Position numbers and translations under genes: made by a program. Under the pieces are notes generated by a model. The model was not told the DNA's origin, searched no databases, and was given only the letters and a program-made list of their open reading frames with translations. Shown here one piece after another: positions 45,977 through 53,275 of a DNA stretch of 64,000 nucleotides. Positions within the stretch are counted from its first letter, which is position 1, and each line of letters begins with the position of its first letter. Origin of the DNA: Desulfonatronovibrio sp. (lineage in GTDB: Bacteria > Desulfobacterota > Desulfovibrionia > Desulfovibrionales > Desulfonatronovibrionaceae); assembly GCA_003566455.1 (NCBI GenBank), contig PXDF01000063.1:1-64000 (forward strand). The letters are read 5' to 3'.

Positions 45977-46201
45977 CTAAGATGCAGGCTCAACACCTTT
46001 TATTTCAGGTAGTTCTTTTAATATCAAGCGCTCGATCCCGTTTTTAAGGGTCATCTGGGACATGGGACAACCTTTGCACGCGCCGGTAAGCCGCACTTTT
46101 ACTATTCCCTGGTCGGTCACTTCCACCAATTCCACGTCTCCGCCGTCTGCCTGAAGAGAAGGCCTGATTTTGTCCAGGACCGCCTGTACCCTATCTTTCA
46201 T
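45977..46201 (-). CDS. NifU C-terminal-domain (Nfu-type) iron-sulfur carrier
   Basis: 74-residue single-domain protein equal to the NifU C-terminal domain. Seen: [24 protein letters not shown], then [27 protein letters not shown], with the cluster-binding C-x2-C in ACKGCPMS. Such proteins bind a bridging [4Fe-4S] cluster in a dimer and hand it to apo-proteins. No isc or suf gene is nearby. It is monocistronic, ended by a terminator. The start ATG follows GAGGAACATA, a weak site. Confidence 0.9.
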   Translation of the reverse strand: MKDRVQAVLDKIRPSLQADGGDVELVEVTDQGIVKVRLTGACKGCPMSQMTLKNGIERLILKELPEIKGVEPAS

Positions 46202-46556
46202 TATGTTCCTCGCTGGAGAGTTAAAAGTTACAAGTTAAGATGGAGAAATCAGACAGTTAAAGCCCATACTGCGCCGGACATTTAGATGCCTGTAAATTAT
46301 CAATAAGCTCAAAGTCTTGACGGAGAATTTTGGATGTCAAGTTTTTTAATAACATCAAAATATAACTATTACCAGTTGATTTGTCAAAAAAGACACGCCC
46401 GCTAGTGAGTCCATCTCGTCTCAAAGCCGGGAAAGTCCTGATAACACGCTTCCGTGAGCGGACCCGCGTGAATGGAAATCGAGCAACACCCTCAGACAGC
46501 ATAATGTCCTGAGTTGAAAAGAAAAGTCTCAATGTGCGAATTTTCAATACCCAGGC
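46202..46556. other. Intergenic stretch with an unsupported open frame
   Basis: 355 bases. A minus-strand open frame (46257-46547, 96 codons) has an Arg/Ser-rich, unusual composition and no ribosome binding site. Its part at 46395-46515 looks like a separate block of higher GC (CGCGTGAATGGAAATCGAGC and similar), possibly a dispersed repeat. A weak AGTTAAAAGTT repeat lies at 46218-46240. Confidence 0.4.
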
Positions 46557-46889
46557 TCAACACTTCATTTTTTCAGGAGGTCGGCGTTCTGGAACGTATA
46601 TGTGGACGATCTTGTCTTCATTCCATTCTTTTGAAACATACAGGCCGCAATAGCAGCTGCCAAACTCGATCACATCCTGCTTTCTGTAAACACAGGGACA
46701 GATTATATCTTTATCATCCTGCTGATTACCGGATGCCAGCCGGCACGGGCAGGCCATGTAACCGTAGCGGTCTTTGTTCTCCAGAAGACTTTGCATCAGC
46801 TCCATAACCATGGTTTTGTTTCTGTTAAAATAGTATCCCTTGGGTTCCTGAATTTTTTTCAGGGTTTCATAAAGTTTTTCCGGAGTCAT
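46557..46889 (-). CDS. Ferredoxin:thioredoxin reductase catalytic (beta) chain homologue
   Basis: 110-residue Fe-S disulfide reductase subunit. Cysteines fit the FTR-beta pattern: C47-P-C49, C64-P-C66 and C79-Y-C81, which in the family hold a [4Fe-4S] cluster next to a redox disulfide. The spacing differs slightly from plant FTR. The family links ferredoxin to thioredoxin or glutaredoxin. The ATG at 46889 overlaps the TGA of the glutaredoxin-like gene upstream by four bases, and GGAGG lies 10 bases before it. No FTR alpha chain is in the window, as is common in anaerobes. Confidence 0.88.
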   Translation of the reverse strand: MTPEKLYETLKKIQEPKGYYFNRNKTMVMELMQSLLENKDRYGYMACPCRLASGNQQDDKDIICPCVYRKQDVIEFGSCYCGLYVSKEWNEDKIVHIYVPERRPPEKMKC

Positions 46890-47140
46890 TTTCCACATGC
46901 CTCCAGAATTTCTTCCTTGTTCAGGCCGACAATGATCTTTTCACCGTCTATGACAATAGTTGGAAAGGAGACCTTAGGGTTATATTTTTTGACTTCTTCA
47001 ATGGCTTTTTCGCGCTCATCTCCAGTCAGCTTGTCCACGTATACAAAGTCAAAGTCGATATTTTTATTGTCAAGGAATTCCTTAGTGTTTTTGCAATGAA
47101 TGCAGGTGCTTAATGCATAAAGAAAGACATTTTTTGCCAT
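46886..47140 (-). CDS. Glutaredoxin-like thiol protein
   Basis: 84-residue thioredoxin-fold protein with C13-IH-C16 in LYALSTCIHCKNTKEFLD, the cis-proline SFPTIVIDG and the terminal GLNKEEILEACG, as in the glutaredoxin/NrdH-like family. It probably receives electrons from the FTR-beta-like protein encoded directly downstream (ATGA overlap), forming a ferredoxin-dependent thiol relay. This pairing is an inference from gene coupling. The physiological target is unknown. The start is supported by AGCTAAAAAATGG, a weak site. Confidence 0.85.
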   Translation of the reverse strand: MAKNVFLYALSTCIHCKNTKEFLDNKNIDFDFVYVDKLTGDEREKAIEEVKKYNPKVSFPTIVIDGEKIIVGLNKEEILEACGK

Positions 47141-47187
47141 TTTTTAGCTCCATTTATTAGAATTTACTTTATTTTATAATACGTTGA

Positions 47188-47865
47188 TTACTGATCCATT
47201 AATTTGGGATTGTCTCGAAGCCAGAACAGGACATCAAATTTTTGGCTCACCTCACCCTGGAGAAACATTTCTTTAGATTTTTCCATATCCTGGATTCTCA
47301 TGTACACGTGTCTAAAGCCCTGTTCCACCCTATCATGTGAGGTAAGGACGCTGTTAATCCTGGCTCCATGAGACCTTAATAAATCCAGGACAGGCTTGAG
47401 GCTGCCTTGTTCGCTTGAAATCTTTACACCAATTTTTATCCCGCCCTGATAGGCACCAGTGATGTTTACCAATGCCTTAAATATATCCGTTTCAGTGATT
47501 ATGCCCACAACTTCCCCTTTTTCATCCACAACCGGCAGTCCTTCCACCTTCTTTTCAAGCATTTTGATGGCAGCTTTTTCAAGACTGTCATCTACTTTGA
47601 TGGTAAAAGGGTTGGGAGTCATAATGTCCTTAATCTTGATTTCAGAAAGAAGATAATAAAGCTCGTGCACATCCAGGGTAGTTGCCTTGGACGGTGAAGC
47701 ATCCTTAATGTCCCGGTCAGTAACTATGCCTACCAGCTTGCCTTGTTCATCGACAACCGGCAGGCGCCGGAAATCATTATCCTTGAATATTTTGGAGGCT
47801 TTGAGCATGGATGTGTCCTTGCTCACTGTTGTAACTTCCCTGGTCATCCAGTCTCTTATCAGCAT
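47188..47865 (-). CDS. CBS-domain pair protein with C-terminal ACT-like domain
   Basis: 225-residue cytoplasmic protein. CBS1 (MTREVTTVSKDTSMLKASKIFKDNDFRRLPVVDEQGKLVGIVTDRDI) and CBS2 (IMTPNPFTIKVDDSLEKAAIKMLEKKVEGLPVVDEKGEVVGIITETDI) bind adenine nucleotides as a Bateman module. Residues 135-215 resemble an ACT-type domain (GVKISSEQGSLKPVLDLLRSHGARINSVL). The layout is like AcuB-type regulators. No enzyme gene is adjacent, so it probably regulates in trans. Ligand is unknown. The ATG is preceded by AAGGAGG. Confidence 0.85.
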   Translation of the reverse strand: MLIRDWMTREVTTVSKDTSMLKASKIFKDNDFRRLPVVDEQGKLVGIVTDRDIKDASPSKATTLDVHELYYLLSEIKIKDIMTPNPFTIKVDDSLEKAAIKMLEKKVEGLPVVDEKGEVVGIITETDIFKALVNITGAYQGGIKIGVKISSEQGSLKPVLDLLRSHGARINSVLTSHDRVEQGFRHVYMRIQDMEKSKEMFLQGEVSQKFDVLFWLRDNPKLMDQ

Positions 47866-48170
47866 ATTATCCTCCTTATTTATGTAAATAAAATTGAAGA
47901 AGTTAATTATAATTTATATAACAAAAATCGACATAAATCAATAGGTAACCAAAGCATAAAAATGTCTTCACAGAGTAACATTGAAGCAGAATCCAAAGCC
48001 TGGCCTCGGGATTAAAACTGAAATCTGAATGAAGTGTAAACAGATATAACCCGAGTCCAGCATTGACCATCATGACCACCTGTGGCAAATTTAAAGAGGA
48101 TAACCGGCTTATGAATGCAAGGTGATACATGATTGTAGGTTAAACTGAAGCTGAATCATAAAGGAATATC
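47866..48170. other. Divergent intergenic region, AT-rich
   Basis: 305 bases between the CBS gene and the mutase-like remnant. No structured RNA, repeat or gene was recognised. Confidence 0.4.
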
Positions 48171-48641
48171 ATGCCCAAGAAATTTATCCTGATCCTTCTG
48201 GACGGCCTTGGAGATCGCTCTTATCAAAGGCTTGGAAACATGGCCCCGCTCCAGGCGGCTCATAGAAAGGATCCCTTTCTGAAAAAGAAAGTAATCGAGC
48301 AGTTGGATCTGGGTCTTGGCAAGTCTCTGGCACGGCTCATGGAAAGACAAGATGTCTTTGTGGCTTTGACATCCGATCATTCTACTCCCTGCAAGGGCGA
48401 CATGGTCCATTGCGGCGAGCCTGTGCCTTTGGCAATATACGGTAAAGGCGTGAGAGTTGATCATGTGAAAAAATTTGATGAAATATCTGTGGCCAAAGGT
48501 GCCCTGGGATTTGTCCGGGGCTTTGAGTTCATGTATATGGTTTTGAATTATCTGGATATGGGGAAGCTGACAGGCCTGATGGACACAACATATGATCAGC
48601 CTTACTGGCCCGGAAACTCTGTGCCGTTCAGGTTGTTCTGA
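48171..48641 (+). pseudogene. Internally deleted phosphoglycerate mutase-like (alkaline phosphatase superfamily) gene
   Basis: 156-residue frame joining the two ends of a much longer family. The first 27 residues (KFILILLDGLGDRSYQRLGNMAPLQ) are the N-terminus of an ApgM-like phosphomutase. Directly after come AAHRKDPFLKKKVIEQLD, VALTSDHSTPCKGDMVHCGEPVPL and a YG-x-G end, the C-terminus of the same family. The usual protein is about 400 residues or longer, so about 250 are missing, including the catalytic serine region. The join lies at AAH, a tripeptide-like sequence that both ends plausibly shared, as expected from recombination between short repeats. Frame and ribosome binding site (AAAGGAATATC) are intact. 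It is probably inactive; a new function is not excluded. Confidence 0.7.
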
Positions 48642-48706
48642 TCCGGATGCAGTTGTTGATAGCGTGTTCTTATGAGTTTAAAACAGTTAATCATTAGGGA
48701 CAGAGT

Positions 48707-49561
48707 ATGAAAAGCGCGTTCCTGACGTGGGTCTTTTTTTTATTTGTCTGGACTTTGAATGTCCATGCCGTGACTGTTTCCATCCCTGAACAAGTTGGAC
48801 AGGGGGAGCCGTTCTGGGTGGAAATCAGTTCTGAACAAAAGCCTTTGTCCATAAATGTCAACTGGATGGACAAGGTTGTGGAATATCCGGTTGATCTTCC
48901 CGGAAAACAGAGAATTCTTTTGGGGGCAGGGCTGGATCATAAAGGAAAATATCCTTTGAACATTGTTTTTGATTTTCCAGAAGGGGTTTTAGACAAAAGC
49001 CTGCATATCAATATTGAGGAAAAGAATTATCCTGTTCAGCATCTGACCTTACCTGAATCCATGGTTACTCCTCCTCAGGAATTAATTGACAGGATAGTCA
49101 GGGAAAGGGAGAAAACCTTGGCCGCTCTGAATACTCTGAGCAAAAAGCGTTTCTGGTCAGACGAATTCGCCCGGCCCGTGCCTGGAGAGATCAGCTCTCC
49201 TTTCGGAGTGCGCAGGTTTTTAAACCAACAGCCCAGAGCCCCCCATAGAGGTGTAGACTTCAGAGGGCCTGAAGGCACACCGGTCAAGTCTCTGGACGCC
49301 GGAGTGGTTATCCTCACCGGAGACTTTTATTATGGTGGCCAGACAGTTATTATTGATCACGGCCTTGGCTTCCAGACTGTTTATATGCATTTGAGCAAAA
49401 TCAAGGTTAATGAAAAAGAACAAATATCCAAAGGAGATCTTGTTGGTCTGGTTGGAATGACCGGGAGGGCCACTGGTCCCCACCTGCACCTTGGGGTGTA
49501 TCTTCTCGGGGAGGCTGTTGATCCCATGTTTCTACTTGGGGGTCAGTTCAATCTTCAATGA
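48707..49561 (+). CDS. Secreted M23-family peptidoglycan metallopeptidase
   Basis: 284-residue exported zinc endopeptidase, probably cutting peptidoglycan cross-links. A signal peptide (about 1-21) is followed by a beta-rich region (to about 110), a helical linker, and a LytM domain from about 150. The zinc ligands are H180 and D184 in APHRGVDF and H261 in PHLHLG (259-261), the standard active set, so it looks active. The domain also has SSPFGVRR and GGQTVIIDHG. A GGGACAGAGT precedes the ATG. It converges with the CULT-domain gene, overlapping it by 14 bases. Confidence 0.9.
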   Translation: MKSAFLTWVFFLFVWTLNVHAVTVSIPEQVGQGEPFWVEISSEQKPLSINVNWMDKVVEYPVDLPGKQRILLGAGLDHKGKYPLNIVFDFPEGVLDKSLHINIEEKNYPVQHLTLPESMVTPPQELIDRIVREREKTLAALNTLSKKRFWSDEFARPVPGEISSPFGVRRFLNQQPRAPHRGVDFRGPEGTPVKSLDAGVVILTGDFYYGGQTVIIDHGLGFQTVYMHLSKIKVNEKEQISKGDLVGLVGMTGRATGPHLHLGVYLLGEAVDPMFLLGGQFNLQ

Positions 49562-49931
49562 GCCGGTCCAGAATAAACCCGAAGAATATCGATTTACCCT
49601 CTGAATAATAGATCCAACCCATGTGAGAATGACAGGTGGAACAGAGCATGGTTTGCCAGGAATATCCTGGAAACCACGTAAATTCCAAGGTTTCAGGACC
49701 TGTTCCGTAAAGGTTTATGCCCCTGGAGAAACACCCCACTTCAAAGACCAGTCCAGCAGGGTTGACAAAAATATGGGTGTGGCTGCCGCTGATGCTTATG
49801 GACGCATCTTTCCATGTTATTTTGGTCTTGCAGGCTGAACAGAAAAGCGGCTTCTCCGGAAATCTGGTCCGTGTTTCGTTTTTTGTTTCATATTCCGGGG
49901 AAAATCCGGGATCAGGCTGAGCTCTGTACAT
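49548..49931 (-). CDS. CULT-domain (cereblon-like) protein
   Basis: 127-residue single-domain protein matching the CULT fold known from the thalidomide-binding domain of cereblon and from bacterial homologues. Two zinc-type pairs, C31-x2-C34 and C97-x2-C100, frame the domain. The three tryptophans of the ligand cage are W86 (FTWFPGY), W92 (YSWQ) and W106 (HMGW). The 6- and 14-residue spacing equals that of the characterised Magnetospirillum protein MsCI4 as I recall it. HTHIFVNPAGLVFEVGCF is typical too. No signal peptide is evident. The natural ligand of bacterial CULT proteins is not established. It ends inside the 3' end of the convergent M23 gene. Confidence 0.88.
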   Translation of the reverse strand: MYRAQPDPGFSPEYETKNETRTRFPEKPLFCSACKTKITWKDASISISGSHTHIFVNPAGLVFEVGCFSRGINLYGTGPETLEFTWFPGYSWQTMLCSTCHSHMGWIYYSEGKSIFFGFILDRLIED

Positions 49932-50323
49932 GGCAGTATAAAATATCTGTTTCTGGTCTTTGAACTGTTTTTAAAACTTCAATTATCCGGGTTTTGAAGG
50001 TACTCTTAATCTGAGATTCATTAAGGCCTTTTCAATCTGCTTTCATCCTGATCCATGCGGATAAATGAGAAGATTGTCAAGGCAGACGGTCATGTAATAT
50101 TGAAGGTGGCTGTTGGGGAATTGCCCATTTGCTGTTTGATAGTTTTTTCTGTAAAAGATACAGTTTTAGATGACATCCTTGAATAAAATTTTTAGCTGAA
50201 TTGAGGTTTATCAAGCAGTTTCAGGAAAGGCTCAATTTAGTGTATAATTTTTGTGGTTACCCACAAGAGTGCATCAGGATGGTGAATATTTGTTAATCTT
50301 TAATTTGGGCGGATTTAAACACA
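49932..50323. other. Divergent intergenic region before panB
   Basis: 392 bases, AT-rich, without a recognisable gene or RNA. Promoters for the CULT-domain gene and panB must lie here, but none could be assigned with confidence. Confidence 0.4.
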
Positions 50324-51124
50324 ATGAATCAGATAACTGCGCCTGACATTATAATGAGTAAAAACAAGAAGAAGCTGGTTATGGTCACTGCTTATGATTA
50401 TTCCATGGCCAGGCTTGTGGACAGATGTGAAGTTGACATGGTGCTTGTGGGAGACTCCCTGGGCATGGTCAGTCTGGGTCATGAGGATACGCTTTCGGTT
50501 GGCATGAAAGAAATGCTTCATCATGCAATGGCAGTCAGTCGCGGGGTTAAAAAAGCACTTGTGGTAGCGGACATGCCGTTTATGTCTTATCAGGCCGGTG
50601 TCAGCAGAGCGGTTTTAAACGCGGGCAGGTTCTTGAAGGAAGCAAGGGCCGGAGCCGTAAAAATAGAGGGCGGTACAAGTGTGATCCCACAGGTCAAGGC
50701 CATGGTTGAAGCCGGGATACCGGTTACAGGGCATTTAGGGTTGATGCCTCAGAGTATTGCCATGTTCGGCGGATTCAAAGTTCAGGGGAGGGGAGCATCA
50801 AGGGGCATTATTCTATCTCAGGCCAGACAACTTGAAGAAGCCGGATGTTTTTGCCTGGTTCTGGAGGCGATCCCTCCGTCCCTTGCCGAGGAAATTACCA
50901 AAAGCATCAGTATCCCCACCATTGGTATTGGCGCGGGACCTTGTTGTGACGGTCAGGTCCTGGTCATAAACGATCTTCTGGGCATGAATGATGACTTTAC
51001 CCCCAGGTTTGTTAAAAAATATTCAGATCTTTCCAGAATGATCAGGCAGGCAGTATCCGCTTATGCCAGCGAAGTCAGATCCGGGGTATTTCCAGGCTCT
51101 GAACATTGTTACAAAGATGATTAG
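50324..51124 (+). CDS. panB: 3-methyl-2-oxobutanoate hydroxymethyltransferase
   Basis: 266-residue enzyme making ketopantoate from 3-methyl-2-oxobutanoate and methylene-tetrahydrofolate, the first step of pantothenate synthesis. Seen: MVTAYDYSMARLVDRCEVDMVLVGDSLGMV (metal site region), MPFMSY, VKIEGG, GHLGLMPQS and IPTIGIGAGPCCDGQVLVINDLLGM. Length is typical. No panC or panD is adjacent. The start ATG lacks a strong Shine-Dalgarno sequence (only AAACACA upstream); a second ATG ten codons later is less likely because the family includes the first segment. Confidence 0.95.
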   Translation: MNQITAPDIIMSKNKKKLVMVTAYDYSMARLVDRCEVDMVLVGDSLGMVSLGHEDTLSVGMKEMLHHAMAVSRGVKKALVVADMPFMSYQAGVSRAVLNAGRFLKEARAGAVKIEGGTSVIPQVKAMVEAGIPVTGHLGLMPQSIAMFGGFKVQGRGASRGIILSQARQLEEAGCFCLVLEAIPPSLAEEITKSISIPTIGIGAGPCCDGQVLVINDLLGMNDDFTPRFVKKYSDLSRMIRQAVSAYASEVRSGVFPGSEHCYKDD

Positions 51125-51213
51125 CCCAATCAACCAGATGCTGTCACAAAACCTTAATCAAAGCATCAGACGACAGTAACGCGAGAATTATGCATATACT
51201 GCGGATGTGATCT

Positions 51214-51678
51214 ATGAAATTGATTCTTCAAAGGGTCAAGTGGGCCAGGGTTTTGGTGGGAAAAAAGGTGGTGGGTGAGATTCAGAGCGGCCTGATGGTT
51301 CTGGTGGGATTTTCTTCCCAGGATTATGTCCTTCCCGGCAAAAAGATATGGGAACTCATGCAGGACAAGCTTCTTGGTCTGAGAATTTTCCCTGATAACC
51401 AGGGAAAAATGAACTTAAGTCTTGAGGATATTCAGGGCAGGATACTTCTGGTCCCGCAGTTCACCCTTTACGCGGACTGCCGCAAGGGTCGAAGACCGGG
51501 TTTTACTGAGTCAGCTCCATATGAACAGGCCAGTGATCTATTTGATAAATTCACCATGGATCTGAAAAGCAAATGGACAGGGGTTGAGCTTGGCCGGTTC
51601 GGGTCTGAAATGGAAGTGGAGCTGAACAATTCCGGTCCTGTGACAATCATCCTTGACAGTGATGATTTTACCAGCTGA
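51214..51678 (+). CDS. dtd: D-aminoacyl-tRNA deacylase
   Basis: 154-residue homodimeric enzyme that removes D-amino acids and glycine mischarged on tRNAs. Visible: LILQRVKWARVLV, the PQFTLYAD segment, GRRPGFTESAP and the cis-Gly-Pro motif NNSGPVTIIL near the end. The canonical SQFTL reads PQFTL here; the key Thr is kept and the Ser is not. This could be a natural variant. It follows panB by 89 bases on the same strand and converges with the DUF4139 gene, 9 bases apart. Confidence 0.93.
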   Translation: MKLILQRVKWARVLVGKKVVGEIQSGLMVLVGFSSQDYVLPGKKIWELMQDKLLGLRIFPDNQGKMNLSLEDIQGRILLVPQFTLYADCRKGRRPGFTESAPYEQASDLFDKFTMDLKSKWTGVELGRFGSEMEVELNNSGPVTIILDSDDFTS

Positions 51679-51687
51679 ATCATTGAG

Positions 51688-53247
51688 CTACCTTCTCCAG
51701 CCCCAGTCAACCTCCATATCCTTTGGTGCTTCCATGCTTATATTCAGCCTGACCTCCTTATTGCCGTCCGGTTCCATGGTCAGGTTCCAGATAAAAAGGT
51801 TCTCGGTCTGTTCATCCGGGTCAGGGCTGAAATCGAATGAAGCCTTTATTCTTTCGTCACGCAATATTGGTTTTGGTTCTTCCAGCCTGATTTTCACCGG
51901 GTATAACTGGTTGTTGTCAAGGCTGATCACGAAATCCCATAAATAAGTCTGCCTGTTGGAAAATATTCCCCTGGCGCCGGATTTTTTTTCCCTGGTGATG
52001 AGTTCAGCTTTGACAAAGGGGTCCTGACCAAAAAACAGGGTTTCCTCAGTACCCGTAAGCCTGAGAAGTCTTTTGCCCACCATGGCCCCATCCAGCAGAA
52101 ATATGGCTTCGCCCCGGGGAAGATCTCTGGCTTCTTCAAATTCAATTTCAGCTCTGATGAAAGCCTTGTCGCCAATGCTTGGTCTGACCAGGTGCGTGAA
52201 ATCGGCCGGCCAGATTTCTTCTTGAATTTTAAATCTTGGTTTGTCTCCGGCAGCAAGGTTTCTTATCCCAAGTTTCCACTGAGAATAAGTTCCGGTTCTT
52301 TCCAGTTCAGGAGAATCTTGAAGGACTTCAGACCTGACCGCCATCATTTCCACGGCCTTGTGCGGCTCTGCCATGCGGCCCACTGGTGCTAACTCTCTGC
52401 GTGGGGAAACCACCCACTCCGGAATGGGACGCGGGATAAGTTCTCTCTGGGGCTCGAGGGTGGCAAGGCTCATTTCAACATCATCCCAGTCCGCGCCGCT
52501 GCTTTGCCAGACTTCTGCCTGCCAGGTGAAACTTATAAGGTTCTCCCCCGGCTGTGCTTCTATACGGTAAAAAGATCTCCAGCCGCAATTTTTTAAAATG
52601 TAGTTATAAGCAATCCTGATAAGTTCTTTATCCTCAGGAGAATCCACAAAGACCCTGACCTTCCAGACTCTGTTTTCAGGACCGGTAATCTGTTCTATTC
52701 TGCGCTCGAGATCATTAATGTCCTTGTTAACTTCTTCAAGTTTTAGACGGAGGCTTCCAATTTCTGTATATATTTTTTGCAGGCTGGAACTGATTGTCTG
52801 TGAGATTTCCAGCATAGCGGATATTTCACCTGCCTGAAATCCAGCCTGGTTTTCCCAGAATTCAGCACTTTTTTCAGCTGACTTAACGGATATTTCCAGG
52901 ATGGATTTTTCCTGAAGCAGGTCATCAAGTTTTTCCCTGAGAATGACTACCTGACTGATTTCCATGGGCTCAATTCTTTCCCAGGTGATAGCACTGACAG
53001 ATACAGGCTGTTTAAAGGAAATATTTATGGTTTCCGGATCAGCCTGGGCAGGAAGGATAAGTTCGGCAAGAAACCTGCTGTCCTGTCTGATAAGCGGGGA
53101 ATCGGTCTCTTCCCAGATCCTGGCGGAATCTGGAAACATGACAACTTGTCTTGGCGAGGCCCATGAATGGGCCAAGGTGAGAACAGCTAATAAAATCAGC
53201 CAGAAAGATATAACCATGGATTTAAAGGCAAATTTTCTGAAGATCAT
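51688..53247 (-). CDS. Exported DUF4139-domain protein
   Basis: 519-residue protein with a signal or N-terminal helix (residues 8-26). A DUF4140-like N-terminal region follows (DSARIWEETDSPLIRQDSRFLAELILPAQADPETINISF, about 30-75). A coiled coil lies at about 95-185, and a large beta-rich DUF4139 region at about 200-500 with WKVRVFVDSP and a late WDFVISLDNNQLYPVKIRLEEPKP. The family has no known biochemical role. The ATG at 53247 (AGGAAA upstream) gives the signal peptide start; the frame is open 30 codons further. It lies 28 bases downstream of the AsmA-like gene and is probably in one operon with it. Confidence 0.78.
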   Translation of the reverse strand: MIFRKFAFKSMVISFWLILLAVLTLAHSWASPRQVVMFPDSARIWEETDSPLIRQDSRFLAELILPAQADPETINISFKQPVSVSAITWERIEPMEISQVVILREKLDDLLQEKSILEISVKSAEKSAEFWENQAGFQAGEISAMLEISQTISSSLQKIYTEIGSLRLKLEEVNKDINDLERRIEQITGPENRVWKVRVFVDSPEDKELIRIAYNYILKNCGWRSFYRIEAQPGENLISFTWQAEVWQSSGADWDDVEMSLATLEPQRELIPRPIPEWVVSPRRELAPVGRMAEPHKAVEMMAVRSEVLQDSPELERTGTYSQWKLGIRNLAAGDKPRFKIQEEIWPADFTHLVRPSIGDKAFIRAEIEFEEARDLPRGEAIFLLDGAMVGKRLLRLTGTEETLFFGQDPFVKAELITREKKSGARGIFSNRQTYLWDFVISLDNNQLYPVKIRLEEPKPILRDERIKASFDFSPDPDEQTENLFIWNLTMEPDGNKEVRLNISMEAPKDMEVDWGWRR

Positions 53248-53275
53248 ATTTTTTCCTGATGCTTTATTCGTGCAG

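Noticed and set aside
46257-46547. 96-codon minus-strand frame as a protein gene
   Set aside because: No ribosome binding site and odd composition; better explained as a possible repeat in a non-coding stretch.
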